64,000 nt of DNA from an uncultured Dokdonia sp. (GCF_947492535.1 NZ_CANLNH010000007.1:1-64000), one strand, 5' to 3'; numbered from the stretch's first letter, positions 25,116-34,363 are shown. The notes: generated by a model from the letters alone, not told the origin. Numbers and translations: made by a program.

Positions 25116-28100
25116 TTGAAGATTAAAAAATTCTGGAAACGAATTTTAATAGCACTCATTACAGTTCCTATTGTACTGACAGGAAGCCTCATACTCTATA
25201 TTCAGAGTAATCAATCTGATATTATCAAAGGGGAAATTGCAAAACTCAACAAAGAACACAAAGGTCAAATTAATGTAGGAGAAAGTGAATTATCCCTTTT
25301 TGGCAACTTTCCACACATTTCTATCAAAGTATATGATGTACAGATTCTTGAAACAAAAGAAGCCAATGCACCCATCATCATGGATGTAAAAGACATCTAC
25401 GTAGGTTTTAACCTATGGGATATTGTCAATAAAAACTATGATATTCAATCTGTATTATTAGAAGAAGGCGTGTTTAATATTGTCATTCACGAAAACAATA
25501 CTACCAATATTCAAAACTCCTTAGCGAGTACCTCAGATACAGAAACCCCTACAACCAATATTCACCTAAAAAAGATCACGTTTAAAAATCTAGATATTCA
25601 TACGCTAGATGAAGCGACCAATACTGATGTAGAAAAATTTGTATACGCAGGTACCGGTGGTTTTAGCCGAAAAGATAGTATCATCGCTGGCCACATAGAT
25701 ACCTATTTTGAATTAAATGTCATCAAAGATAGCGATACTACCTTTTTTCGTCAGAAGCATTTTGAAATTAATACAGACCTCACATTTAATGAGCATACCG
25801 GTATTCTTGAAATACAACCTTCAAGTATTTCGATGGAAAATGGTGATTTTGATTTAGAAGGTACGATAGACACCAAAAATGATGTAGACCTTGACCTTTC
25901 TATAAAAGGAACAAAGACCAATTTTGATATGTTTATAGCCTTTGCACCGGCAGATGTTATTCCTGTATTAGAAAAATACAACAATGCGGGTAAAATCTAT
26001 TTTAATGCGAATATCAAAGGGGCTGCAAACAAAGGAAACAGACCCGCTATCAATGCCAATTTTGGAGCAGGAAAAGCCTTTCTAGAAAATACAGAAAGAA
26101 ATAAGAAAATAGACAATATGGGCTTTAATGGCCATTTCACTAATGGAGAGAATAGAGATGCCAGTACCATGGAATTTTCACTCACCGATATGACGGCATC
26201 GTTGGAAAAAGGTGAATTTCAAGGTTCTATTTTTATCAAGAATTTTGAATCTCCAGAAGTGGAAATGCAAATCGACTCCAATTTCAATCTCGATTTTATA
26301 GCCGACTTTTTCGAACTAGAGCAAGTCCAAAATGCCTCGGGAGCCGTTTCGCTGAAAATGAACTTTCACGATATTATTGATGTTGACCACCCCGAAAAAG
26401 CATTACAAAAACTCAATCAGGCTTACTTCTCAGAGTTGATTGTAAAAGATCTGAGTCTAGATGCCAAAGAACTTCCGGTTCCCTTGGATAGTTTGAATGT
26501 ACATCTCGTCATGAATGGTAAAGAAGCCACACTCAAACAATTTGAACTCTTGATGGGCAATTCAGATCTATCGATTAATGGTTTTCTCTCAGATTTACCC
26601 GCCATTGTACATCATACCTCTATTCCTGTAAAAGCCCATTTAGATATCACTTCCAAGTACTTAGACCTCGCCGAACTCACAGGCTTTTCAAAACAAGACA
26701 CGATCCAAACTGGGGTTGATGAACAAATAAAAGAGTTAAGTTTAGGGCTTTCTTTTAACGCTTCCGCGAAAGATTTTACAGAATCTACCTATTTACCAAG
26801 AGGCGAATTCTTTATCGATAGCCTCTATGCCGACTTGAAGCACTATCCGCATACACTACATGATTTTAATGCCGATATATTTATAGATACCAAAGACTTA
26901 GAAATTATAGACTTTACGGGTTATATAGATGATAGTGACTTTCATGTAGATGGACTCATACACGATTATTCGTTTTGGATGCAACCCGAACTTCAAGGAG
27001 ATGTCTATTTAGATCTCAACCTATCCTCTGAAAAATTAAGGCTCGAAGATATCTTTTCCTATAAAGGAGAAAATTATGTTCCAGAAGACTACAGACATGA
27101 AGAGTTTGATAATCTGGCATTACATGTTTCTTCTAGTATGCATTATAAAGATTCTGTGTTACATTCCATCGATCTAGGCTTGGATAAGTTAGATACAAAA
27201 ATGAAAGTACATCCTCTACCCTTTGAAAATTTTAGAGGAAATATTCATTATGAAGATGATCATATTGTCATCAAAGACTTTCATGGCGAAATAGGAACCA
27301 CCAATTTTAATTTCGATCTCAATTATTATTTGGGAGAAGATCCACAGATAAAGAAAAGAGATAATTACCTCGAATTAAACGCAAATTATATTGATTTTGA
27401 TGCGCTGTTTAATTTTGAAGAAAATGCACCCACACCCACAGAAGTAGCCGTTTCAAAAACAGCAGATGTAAAAGAACATGCAGAAGCTTTCAATCTCTAT
27501 GAATTGCCATTTACAGACATGCAATTCAAAGCAGATATCGGACATTTTATATACCATAGAATCGATCTTCAACAGATCAAAGCCGATATACGCACCACAC
27601 CAAATCATTACATCTATATAGATACCCTAAATATGGATGCTGCTGGAGGAAACATCCGATTAAGTGGTTACTTTAATGGAAGCGAACCTAAGCATATCTA
27701 TATGCAACCCGATTTAGTAATGACCAATGTCGATTTGGATAAACTCCTATTCAAGTTTGAAAACTTTGGACAAGATCATCTCGTATCCGAAAACTTACAA
27801 GGCAAGCTCACCTCCAGAATCAAAGGAAAGGTACGTGTATACCCAGATATGACGCCAGACTTGGATCAGTCTACCCTAGAAATGGACGTAAAAGTATTAA
27901 ACGGCCGATTAAAAAATTACGACCCTATGTTGGCACTTTCCGATTATATGGGTGATAAAAACCTCCAAAACATTCGATTTGACACCCTTCAAAACAGCAT
28001 AGACATACAGAAAGGAACCATCAATATTCCCATGATGACCATCGAATCTACCATAGGTCATATGGAATTATCAGGCACCCATGACAGCGATCAAAATATT

Positions 28101-28313
28101 GATTATTACTTACGTATTCCTTGGAAAGCTGCCCGAAAAGCCGCTTGGCAAAAACTATTTAAAGGCAAAAGAGACACCCTTGTAAACCCAGAACAAGAAG
28201 ATGCCATTGTAGCCATAGACACCACCAAAAGAATCAGATACCTCAACCTAAAAATCAAAGGCAACGTAGATGATTACAAAATCTCCTTAGGCAAGAAAAA
28301 AGAAAAGGAATAA
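25116..28313 (+). CDS. Large AsmA-like envelope protein
   Basis: The 1065-residue protein has an N-terminal transmembrane anchor (about 8-30, KRILIALITVPIVLTGSLILYIQ) and then a long, repetitive beta-rich region with many short strands of the AsmA/TamB type, consistent with a periplasmic bridge for lipids or envelope maintenance. The C-terminal AsmA-like block includes the GHMELSGTHD stretch and a basic tail. The start is TTG at 25116, since no ATG occurs nearby and the next residues form the anchor. It is followed by a structured repeat at 28380. Family assignment good; specific cargo unknown. Confidence 0.82.
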   Translation: MKIKKFWKRILIALITVPIVLTGSLILYIQSNQSDIIKGEIAKLNKEHKGQINVGESELSLFGNFPHISIKVYDVQILETKEANAPIIMDVKDIYVGFNLWDIVNKNYDIQSVLLEEGVFNIVIHENNTTNIQNSLASTSDTETPTTNIHLKKITFKNLDIHTLDEATNTDVEKFVYAGTGGFSRKDSIIAGHIDTYFELNVIKDSDTTFFRQKHFEINTDLTFNEHTGILEIQPSSISMENGDFDLEGTIDTKNDVDLDLSIKGTKTNFDMFIAFAPADVIPVLEKYNNAGKIYFNANIKGAANKGNRPAINANFGAGKAFLENTERNKKIDNMGFNGHFTNGENRDASTMEFSLTDMTASLEKGEFQGSIFIKNFESPEVEMQIDSNFNLDFIADFFELEQVQNASGAVSLKMNFHDIIDVDHPEKALQKLNQAYFSELIVKDLSLDAKELPVPLDSLNVHLVMNGKEATLKQFELLMGNSDLSINGFLSDLPAIVHHTSIPVKAHLDITSKYLDLAELTGFSKQDTIQTGVDEQIKELSLGLSFNASAKDFTESTYLPRGEFFIDSLYADLKHYPHTLHDFNADIFIDTKDLEIIDFTGYIDDSDFHVDGLIHDYSFWMQPELQGDVYLDLNLSSEKLRLEDIFSYKGENYVPEDYRHEEFDNLALHVSSSMHYKDSVLHSIDLGLDKLDTKMKVHPLPFENFRGNIHYEDDHIVIKDFHGEIGTTNFNFDLNYYLGEDPQIKKRDNYLELNANYIDFDALFNFEENAPTPTEVAVSKTADVKEHAEAFNLYELPFTDMQFKADIGHFIYHRIDLQQIKADIRTTPNHYIYIDTLNMDAAGGNIRLSGYFNGSEPKHIYMQPDLVMTNVDLDKLLFKFENFGQDHLVSENLQGKLTSRIKGKVRVYPDMTPDLDQSTLEMDVKVLNGRLKNYDPMLALSDYMGDKNLQNIRFDTLQNSIDIQKGTINIPMMTIESTIGHMELSGTHDSDQNIDYYLRIPWKAARKAAWQKLFKGKRDTLVNPEQEDAIVAIDTTKRIRYLNLKIKGNVDDYKISLGKKKEKE

Positions 28314-28379
28314 AACCTCAAGGCAAGCCTTAGACCCGATAAAAGGAATTGACCCAAAGGTTGAGATATTAAACCAAGG

Positions 28380-28460
28380 CCCCGCTGAAAAAGCGGGGTT
28401 AGTTCAACTATCTATTTTGTATGCGTCTTACAGACTTTACAAAATAGGTGTTTCACTAAT
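28380..28460 (+). repeat. Structured leader-like element, copy 1
   Basis: About 81 nt: hairpin CCCCGCT-GAAAA-AGCGGGG (28380-28398), linker TTAGTTCAAC, then a 10-bp stem (28412-28421 with 28438-28447) containing an inner GTCT-TAC-AGAC hairpin, and TTTCACTAAT at the end, whose ACTAA can pair with the TTAGT of the linker. Copies 2 and 3 (33705 and 35022) keep the same plan with compensating stem changes. Here it lies after the AsmA-like gene and no gene starts close behind it. The remaining 28461-28804 gap holds a CCTCCCC palindrome at 28488-28503 and a TTTCGCGAAA core at 28616-28625. Confidence 0.75.
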
Positions 28461-28804
28461 AAAACAACAAAACAAAAGCTCCTCCCCTTTCTGAGGGGAG
28501 GTGGATGAATCGAGGCACGAGATTCAGACGAAGGGGAGCGAACACCTACAAAAACCCAAAACACACTAGTATAGGCTCTCTTCTCTATATTCTATATTCT
28601 CTTTTTAAAACTCGCTTTCGCGAAAAAATGTATATTAAGGTTATTGAAGCACGAAAAGATATACGAAGTGTCACCCTAAACCTATCAAAGGACGACATCT
28701 AAGTATAAAAAGTATCTAACTATTAATTATAATACTATATTTGAACGTAAGCATACAAAAGAAATTATTTATAAATGTATGTTATACATAATACCAAGAA
28801 ATAT

Positions 28805-30172
28805 ATGAGTTACAAAAAAAAGTGGAAATTAATACTTGAAGAAAAAAGGTTCAGAACCAAATCCAAAACTATTGAGAGTGATGGTAGAAACACCTTTGAA
28901 AATGATTATGGACGACTTATTTCAAGTGCGCCAATTCGACGACTTCAAGATAAAACTCAAGTCTTTCCACTAGAACAAAGTGATTACATAAGGACAAGGT
29001 TAACGCATTCACTTGAGGTGTCTTATTTAGCAAGCTCAATTGGACAAAGTATTGAAAATTATTTACTTAAAGAAAAGGAATTAGAACTTGAGTTAAAAGG
29101 GAATTTAAGTTCATTACTTCGGGTTGCTGGTTTAGTGCATGATTTAGGAAATCCACCTTTTGGACATTTTGGAGAAGAAGCAATAAAATCATTTTTTAAA
29201 AATTATTTTGCAACTAACAAAACAACTCTTAGTGAGTTAGAAAAAGCAGATTTTGAAAATTTTGATGGAAATGTTCAAACATTAAGAATACTCTCTAAAC
29301 TTTATTATTTTGGAGATGAGTTTGGGTATAATCTAAACTACTCTAGTTTAGCATCAATAATAAAATATCCATCAAATTCGGTTGATGGTAACAAAAAACC
29401 CACTACAGAAATAGCTAAAAAGAAATTTGGTTACTTCGTTACAGAAACAGAAACTTACAAAAAGATAAATGACTATTTAAAATTAGGTAATAGAAGACAT
29501 CCCGTTGTATACCTTTTAGAAGCGGCAGATGATATAGCTTATAGCGCAGCAGATATTGAAGATGGTATTAAGTTGGGAATAATTGGGATAAAAGATATTG
29601 AAGATATTTTCAGCAAAAACTTAGATAGAAATAAGGATGTTGTTTTAAAAAATTTAGAGTATCTAAAGTCTGCCTATTCGAAAAAACCAAACGTAGATAC
29701 TTCAATAATAATTCAAAAATTTCGAATTTCTACACAAAAAATTATGATAGAAGGCATTGTAAAATGTTTCAAAGACAACTATGATGATATAATGCAAGGG
29801 AAGTTGGAAGACGAAATAATCGATATTTCTGAAGCTAAAGACATTAGAAGGGCATATAAAAAACTACAATATAAAGTCTTTGATGATAAATCAATTCTGA
29901 AAAAGGAAATTGCAGGATGGGAAGCAATATATGGCCTTTTAGATATTTTTGTCAAAGCATCTAGAAGTGATTCTTTTCAAGCAAACGGTAATAATTTAGA
30001 AGCTCGTTTATATAAAATCATATCATCAAGTCATAAAAAAGTTTATGAAGATATTGAGAATTATTCAAATACAGAATACAAAAAACTTCAATTAATCGTT
30101 GACTTTATAAGTGGTATGACAGACACATATGCAATTAGATTGTTTCAAGAATTGAAAGGAATTAAAATATAG
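28805..30172 (+). CDS. dGTPase-like HD-domain triphosphohydrolase
   Basis: The start is ATG 28805 (MSYKKKWKLILEEKRFR, the usual opening of the family), giving 455 residues; an ATG at 28775 adds ten. Motifs of deoxyguanosine triphosphate triphosphohydrolases are clear: RRLQDKTQVFPL, the HD-type metal site from RTRLTHSLEV and HDLGNPPFGHFGE, FDGNVQTLRI, and LLEAADDIAYSAADIEDG. The family hydrolyses dNTPs to nucleoside and triphosphate; some members lower dNTP pools and block phage (established for bacterial dGTPases). It is coupled to a nucleotidyltransferase four bases downstream. AT-rich base use and flanking repeats suggest an accessory region. Confidence 0.88.
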   Translation: MSYKKKWKLILEEKRFRTKSKTIESDGRNTFENDYGRLISSAPIRRLQDKTQVFPLEQSDYIRTRLTHSLEVSYLASSIGQSIENYLLKEKELELELKGNLSSLLRVAGLVHDLGNPPFGHFGEEAIKSFFKNYFATNKTTLSELEKADFENFDGNVQTLRILSKLYYFGDEFGYNLNYSSLASIIKYPSNSVDGNKKPTTEIAKKKFGYFVTETETYKKINDYLKLGNRRHPVVYLLEAADDIAYSAADIEDGIKLGIIGIKDIEDIFSKNLDRNKDVVLKNLEYLKSAYSKKPNVDTSIIIQKFRISTQKIMIEGIVKCFKDNYDDIMQGKLEDEIIDISEAKDIRRAYKKLQYKVFDDKSILKKEIAGWEAIYGLLDIFVKASRSDSFQANGNNLEARLYKIISSSHKKVYEDIENYSNTEYKKLQLIVDFISGMTDTYAIRLFQELKGIKI

Positions 30173-30176
30173 GTAA

Positions 30177-30947
30177 TTGGACTATAACGAATTAAAAAGG
30201 AAATTCAAATTACATTTTGGATTAGAATTAAATTCTAATCCAAGGTTTAAATTTCTTATGTATGATATTTTTGTTTATGGTAGTGCATATATAGTTGGTG
30301 GTTATCTAAGAGATTTTCTAAATTCAAAACCATCAAGAGATATAGATATTATTGTAGATTTAGATAATGAGAAATTATTAGAAATAATACAAAGTGCAAA
30401 TGTTGAGTTTTCAATAAATCGACATAAGGGTATAAAATTACATTTTGCACAAATAGATGTTGATATGTGGAGTATTGAAAACAATTGGGCTTTCAAAAAT
30501 GAACTTGTCAAATTAAATGAAAATGACAAATTAAAAAGTATAGCCAAGGGATGTTTTTATAATTACGATTCACTAGTAGTTAATCTTCATACCTTAAATA
30601 TGAACATTCATAACTATAAAAACTTCAATCTTGAAAAAAAATTAGATATACTTCAAAAATCTCCTATTTATAAAAATCTAAACCCCACTACAGAGGCTAA
30701 TATTTTAAGGGCATTTTACTTAAAAAAAATATACCAAATTGAATTTTCAGCCAACACTAAAAAATATTTAATAGATAAAATCGGAGAAATAAGCGACAAG
30801 GAATTGAGTCCTCTTACGCAACTAGAATTGACCAAATCTAAATACGACAAATATCAGTATAGTCTTTCTGCTAATGAAATTGAATCGAGTATAAAGGATT
30901 TATATAAAAGTAATGATTTTGATAAGCAAATGTATTTAGAACTGTAA
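30177..30947 (+). CDS. CCA-adding/poly(A) polymerase-like nucleotidyltransferase
   Basis: The 256-residue protein starts at TTG 30177, four bases after the dGTPase stop, so translation is probably coupled. The nucleotidyltransferase head shows GGYLRD at about 42-47, then SRDIDIIVD (Asp pair of the catalytic DxD) and the third acidic strand QIDVDMW near 100. The C-terminal half is helical and lacks the full tRNA-binding neck/body of true CCA enzymes, which are nearer 400 residues, so it is more likely a small dedicated NTase than a tRNA maturation enzyme. Its pairing with a dGTPase suggests an accessory nucleotide-based, possibly defensive, function; this is inference. Confidence 0.75.
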   Translation: MDYNELKRKFKLHFGLELNSNPRFKFLMYDIFVYGSAYIVGGYLRDFLNSKPSRDIDIIVDLDNEKLLEIIQSANVEFSINRHKGIKLHFAQIDVDMWSIENNWAFKNELVKLNENDKLKSIAKGCFYNYDSLVVNLHTLNMNIHNYKNFNLEKKLDILQKSPIYKNLNPTTEANILRAFYLKKIYQIEFSANTKKYLIDKIGEISDKELSPLTQLELTKSKYDKYQYSLSANEIESSIKDLYKSNDFDKQMYLEL

Positions 30948-31155
30948 ATCACTATGCACAACAACGCTCATAGCTAGTAGTTGTTTAATAAAAGATAGGG
31001 CAGGTATGTATTTTTTTTTAATTTGGCATATTGATAAAAATAATAAGAAAAATTTAAAAACTCAGCTTGTGCAAAACACGAAAAGTTAACATCTTTTTTA
31101 GTACTACTTTTATACACTAGACCGTTAGGCAACATTAACTTAAACCTATATAATT
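30948..31155. other. Spacer between the two accessory gene pairs
   Basis: A 208-bp AT-rich non-coding stretch. It begins TGCACAACAACG and CTCATAGCTAGT, contains TTGGC and CTTGTGCAAA, and ends CACTAGACCGTTAGGCAAC just before the next ATG. This combination resembles spacers I recall between gene cassettes in flavobacterial genomes, but that is memory and needs comparison. No promoter was assigned. Confidence 0.4.
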
Positions 31156-31845
31156 ATGAATCTTCCATTAACTCATGTAACACCTTGGGAAAATTTCAGA
31201 AAAATAGCAATAGATGAATTTTTGTTACCAAAGCCTTGTAGATTTTTTAAGGAAGAACTTATATATCTAAATTTTGGAAGACTTGCATATAAGCCATCAA
31301 AAAAAGATTATAATTGGAACGAAAATTCTCCAGTAATAATATTCTTTAACAATCGATTATTGGATAAATGCAATCGTTATTTCCCTTTTGATACAGGGGC
31401 TATACTTGCAGGAAGATTTAGAGCTACAAATCTTAATTCTAAAAAACTGAAAGAAAAGTTTGCTTTTGATTTGAAAAAGTCAACTCCTGAAAATTGGATT
31501 AACTCAATATATAGCTCAAATCTTGAATATATCGAACATAAAATGCCTTCATTAATTACAAATAATAATGAAATCAATCATTTACTTATTGAAGCATATA
31601 ATCAACTAGAAAAAAATGATGAATTAGACTATAGGTTAACAAGTATTGAATGCCATAGTAAAGTCCCAATAAGTATTAAAAATTCATTTTTAGTAATAAT
31701 TCCAAATGACAAAAAAGATGAGTTTAGTAAGTTGAAAATTTCTAGTGCCCTAAATGTTAGCTTTTATAGTGATTTATCCCAAAATGGTTATCTACCTCAT
31801 GATCTTAGTACTAAAGCCAATAAGATATTTACTCAATTAAGTTAA
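31156..31845 (+). CDS. Uncharacterised accessory protein
   Basis: The 229-residue soluble protein has no signal peptide. Distinctive features are an N-terminal THVTPWENF, then FLLPKPCRFF, LNFGRLAYKP near 45-55 and PFDTGAI near 83-89. The THxTxxENF opening and early beta strands vaguely recall ADP-ribosyltransferase-like folds, but no catalytic triad can be assigned. It lies 7 bp before the DUF6602-like gene and both read in the same direction, so they form a two-gene unit. I do not recognise a named function. Confidence 0.65.
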   Translation: MNLPLTHVTPWENFRKIAIDEFLLPKPCRFFKEELIYLNFGRLAYKPSKKDYNWNENSPVIIFFNNRLLDKCNRYFPFDTGAILAGRFRATNLNSKKLKEKFAFDLKKSTPENWINSIYSSNLEYIEHKMPSLITNNNEINHLLIEAYNQLEKNDELDYRLTSIECHSKVPISIKNSFLVIIPNDKKDEFSKLKISSALNVSFYSDLSQNGYLPHDLSTKANKIFTQLS

Positions 31846-31852
31846 TAATTTA

Positions 31853-32707
31853 ATGATGAATGAAAAAGGTAAAAGAGTAAGAGAATTTTTCGAAATTGAG
31901 GCAAAGTCAATTTATCAACGATACAAATCAATTGAGAAGTTATTACCTAAAGGAGATACTAAAGGATCCGCTCATTCATCTGAGGAAGGTAGGTTTGTAG
32001 AATCTTTAATACGTGATTTTCTTAATAAACATCTCCCAAAAAACCTAGAGGCTCTTTCAGGTTTTATACTCAAACCTTCTACTAAAACAGGAATGAGCGA
32101 TCTTGAAAGAGTCGAAAACGAATATGATGAACATTCTTCTCAAATTGATATAATAGTTTATGATACAGCACAGTTTCCTATTTATGAAAGATTTGAAGAA
32201 TTCTGTGTAGTGCCTCCAGATGGTGTGATTGCAATCATTTCTGTAAAAAAAACTTTAAGATATAGAGATATAGAACCAGAGTTAGAGTCACTATCAAAAA
32301 ACGCTAAACTTTGTAAAATCAATAATAATAGAATTCCTTTTCTCTGCTTACTAAGCTTTACTTATGACTTTGGCAAATCAAAAAACTATAAAACAACAAT
32401 CTTCAAAAAAATTAAAAAAAAATATGAAAAGAAGGATTTTGAATTAATGATTAATGAATTAACAATTTTAGATTTATGCATGTTTTTTAAATTCAGAAAA
32501 GAAGATTCTGATAAGGATGAAAATGCAAAATATGTGTTAATTGATTTAGAAAACAAATTCCATATTGGTATTCAAAGATTATTGCAAAGTATTTTAGGTG
32601 TTTATTATAATAAATCAATAAATAGTAACATTGAAAGGCCTGGTTATGTTAGCTTTGAAAAAGGAACTTTTGGTGGTGCAACAACAATAGGCTATATTAA
32701 ATATTAA
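31853..32707 (+). CDS. DUF6602-like protein, PD-(D/E)XK-like
   Basis: The 284-residue protein (ATG 31853; a second ATG follows at 31856) resembles DUF6602. Visible are an N-terminal helix, HSSEEGRFVESLIRDFL with an acidic residue of a possible nuclease helix, LPKNLEALSG, SQIDIIVYDTAQFP with the candidate catalytic Asp, and VIAIISVKKTL. In PD-(D/E)XK enzymes the last strand is usually (E/D)xK; here it reads SVK, so one acidic residue is missing and activity is doubtful. The C-terminal half is basic. It pairs with the gene at 31156; a defence role is inferred only from fold and context. Confidence 0.65.
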   Translation: MMNEKGKRVREFFEIEAKSIYQRYKSIEKLLPKGDTKGSAHSSEEGRFVESLIRDFLNKHLPKNLEALSGFILKPSTKTGMSDLERVENEYDEHSSQIDIIVYDTAQFPIYERFEEFCVVPPDGVIAIISVKKTLRYRDIEPELESLSKNAKLCKINNNRIPFLCLLSFTYDFGKSKNYKTTIFKKIKKKYEKKDFELMINELTILDLCMFFKFRKEDSDKDENAKYVLIDLENKFHIGIQRLLQSILGVYYNKSINSNIERPGYVSFEKGTFGGATTIGYIKY

Positions 32708-33016
32708 AATATTGTCAATGCTGTATATAATTAATTTCTTGGTCAATGCTGACTTACAAACATTCCGGAGGAATTTTCTACACATGAATTATTTGCTAAC
32801 TTTAATTCCTATATAATTCAACGGAATCATACACAAACACGTTTAAAACAGTATCAAAAACAAAAAAACACAATATTTAAATTAATATTTTTAAAATACT
32901 AAGTGTTAAAATATTTAGCTAAGAATTTTATAAATAAAATCATAATATCGTAATCTACGCAAATATATTGCGCATTATACTTATAAATTTATATCCTTAA
33001 TTTTAAATTAAATGAT

Positions 33017-33535
33017 ATGAAAATGTTAGAAGAAATGGTTTTTATAGGTGAAATTAATCTACAGATTAAAATTGCATTTAGAGCATTTGAACGTCTTCAA
33101 TCCGAATCAACAGATGGTAATTCTGATCAAATAGAAGTTTGGTCTTCAATTCAATTATTTCTAATAGCTACAGCAAATGTCTCAAAGATTCTTTAGCCTC
33201 ATTCAAAGTATAAGGTTCGAGGAGAGAGATTACGAAAATTACTTAATATAGATAAGAACGATCCGCTTTCTGATCGTAAATTTCGTAATCATTTTGAACA
33301 TTATGATGAACGAATTGGAACTTGGTTTACGAATCAATCATCAGCAGTCTATCAAGATTTAGCAATGAATCCATAAATGCATTCTTACTTTGGAGCAGGA
33401 CTAAATAATTCTCATCGAGGATATAATTCATTTAATAATACTTTAATTTTCAGAGGAGAGTCTCTAGATATAAATATCATATTAAAATCACTCCAGCATA
33501 TTAAAAATAATTGTAGCCCTTATGTTTTGCCTTAA
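33017..33535 (+). pseudogene. Decayed hypothetical gene with two in-frame stops
   Basis: One reading frame runs from ATG 33017 to TAA 33533-33535 (172 codons) and reads as ordinary soluble protein, but is cut by TAG at 33194-33196 and TAA at 33374-33376. The TAG falls where Trp would fit (KIL*PHSKY). The middle part (LRKLLNIDKNDPLSDRKFRNHFEHYDERI) is coherent across the first stop. No family recognised. The preceding 32708-33016 gap shows no gene; it has CGGAGGAATTTTCTACACA and long A/T tracts only. Decay at the edge of the island fits an old insertion. Confidence 0.75.
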
Positions 33536-33640
33536 AGATGAAGAATGTAACTAAATATTCGATTCTATTATTTTTTTATTCATAACATGGCATAAACTAA
33601 AACCAATCTCCCCACATTTCCATAACTTTAATCGGTACCC

Positions 33641-33690
33641 AAAACTTTTTTGCGACACTTTTAAAAAAGTTGCGTTATTATAGTGTAAAG
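33641..33690 (+). promoter_or_regulatory. Possible promoter of the sigma factor gene
   Basis: An inverted repeat ACTTTTTT (33644-33651) with AAAAAAGT (33663-33670) is followed by TTGCGTTATTATAGTG. It lies about 150 bp before the sigma gene with structured copy 2 in between, which would then be in the 5' leader. An autoregulated ECF-type promoter is possible; no consensus can be derived from one sequence. Confidence 0.3.
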
Positions 33691-33704
33691 GCATTAAATC
33701 AAAA

Positions 33705-33803
33705 CCCCGCTAGATGCTGAAACAAGTTCAGCAAACAGCGGGATTAGTTTAACTTACACTATTGAGTGCGTCTTACAGACTTCTCAATACTGAGTTTCAC
33801 TAA
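33705..33803 (+). repeat. Structured leader-like element, copy 2
   Basis: About 99 nt upstream of the sigma factor. Hairpin 1 is CCCGCT (33706-33711) with AGCGGG (33737-33742), enlarged by an inner TGCTGAA/TTCAGCA stem (33715-33721 with 33727-33733). Then comes TTAGTTTAAC, hairpin 2 TATTGAG (33760-33766) with CTCAATA (33783-33789), inner GTCT-TAC-AGAC, and TTTCACTAA. It ends 21 nt before the start codon, so it likely sits in the mRNA leader. Confidence 0.75.
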
Positions 33804-33823
33804 CAACACATCAAAACCGATTT

Positions 33824-34363
33824 TTGGAACAATTAGAACTCATAGAAGCATGTAAAAACAATAACCTAAAAGCACAAATGCAGATCTATCAAAACTATAA
33901 AGATATGCTGTACAATGTGAGTTTTAGAATTGTAAAAAGCCAACAAGATGCACAAGACACCGTGCATGATGCTTTTATCAAAGCGTTCCAGAATATTTCA
34001 AAACTTGAAGACAACCGTCACCTAGGGCCCTGGTTAAAACGTATTGTAATCAATTGTTCTTTAGATTTCTTACGAAAGAAAAAGAAATTAGATGGATTAC
34101 AAGACTCGGTGGAGCTTCAAGAAGAGGAAGAAGAAGACACAGATACCTTTGAAGAGACGTCTTTAAAAGTAGAACAAATTAAAAAAGTAATTCATGCATT
34201 AAAAGACAAATACCGAATCATTTTGGTCCTGTACCTCATCGAAGACTATTCGCACAGAGAAATCGCCGAGCAATTAGGCTTAAATGAAAGTACCGTACGT
34301 AACCAGTACAGACGAGGAAAAAACCTTTTAATACAGCAATTTCAAAAAAATGTAGTCCTATGA
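33824..34363 (+). CDS. RNA polymerase sigma-70 (ECF-type) factor
   Basis: The 179-residue sigma factor starts at TTG 33824. The sigma-2 region (MLYNVSFRIVKSQQDAQDTVHDAFIKAFQNI begins near residue 27) includes the core-binding and -10 recognition helices, and GPWLKRIVINCSLDFLRKK follows. An acidic linker (EEEEEDTDTFEE) precedes sigma-4 with the helix-turn-helix SHREIAEQLGLNESTVRNQYRRG. The next gene, an anti-sigma-like membrane protein, overlaps its stop by four bases (ATGA), so the two are translationally coupled. The regulon is not deducible. Confidence 0.93.
   Translation: MEQLELIEACKNNNLKAQMQIYQNYKDMLYNVSFRIVKSQQDAQDTVHDAFIKAFQNISKLEDNRHLGPWLKRIVINCSLDFLRKKKKLDGLQDSVELQEEEEEDTDTFEETSLKVEQIKKVIHALKDKYRIILVLYLIEDYSHREIAEQLGLNESTVRNQYRRGKNLLIQQFQKNVVL

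Noticed and set aside
28505-28702. 65-residue open frame after copy 1 of the structured element
   Set aside because: Low-complexity basic sequence running through repeat DNA and the TTTCGCGAAA palindrome; no family or leader features.
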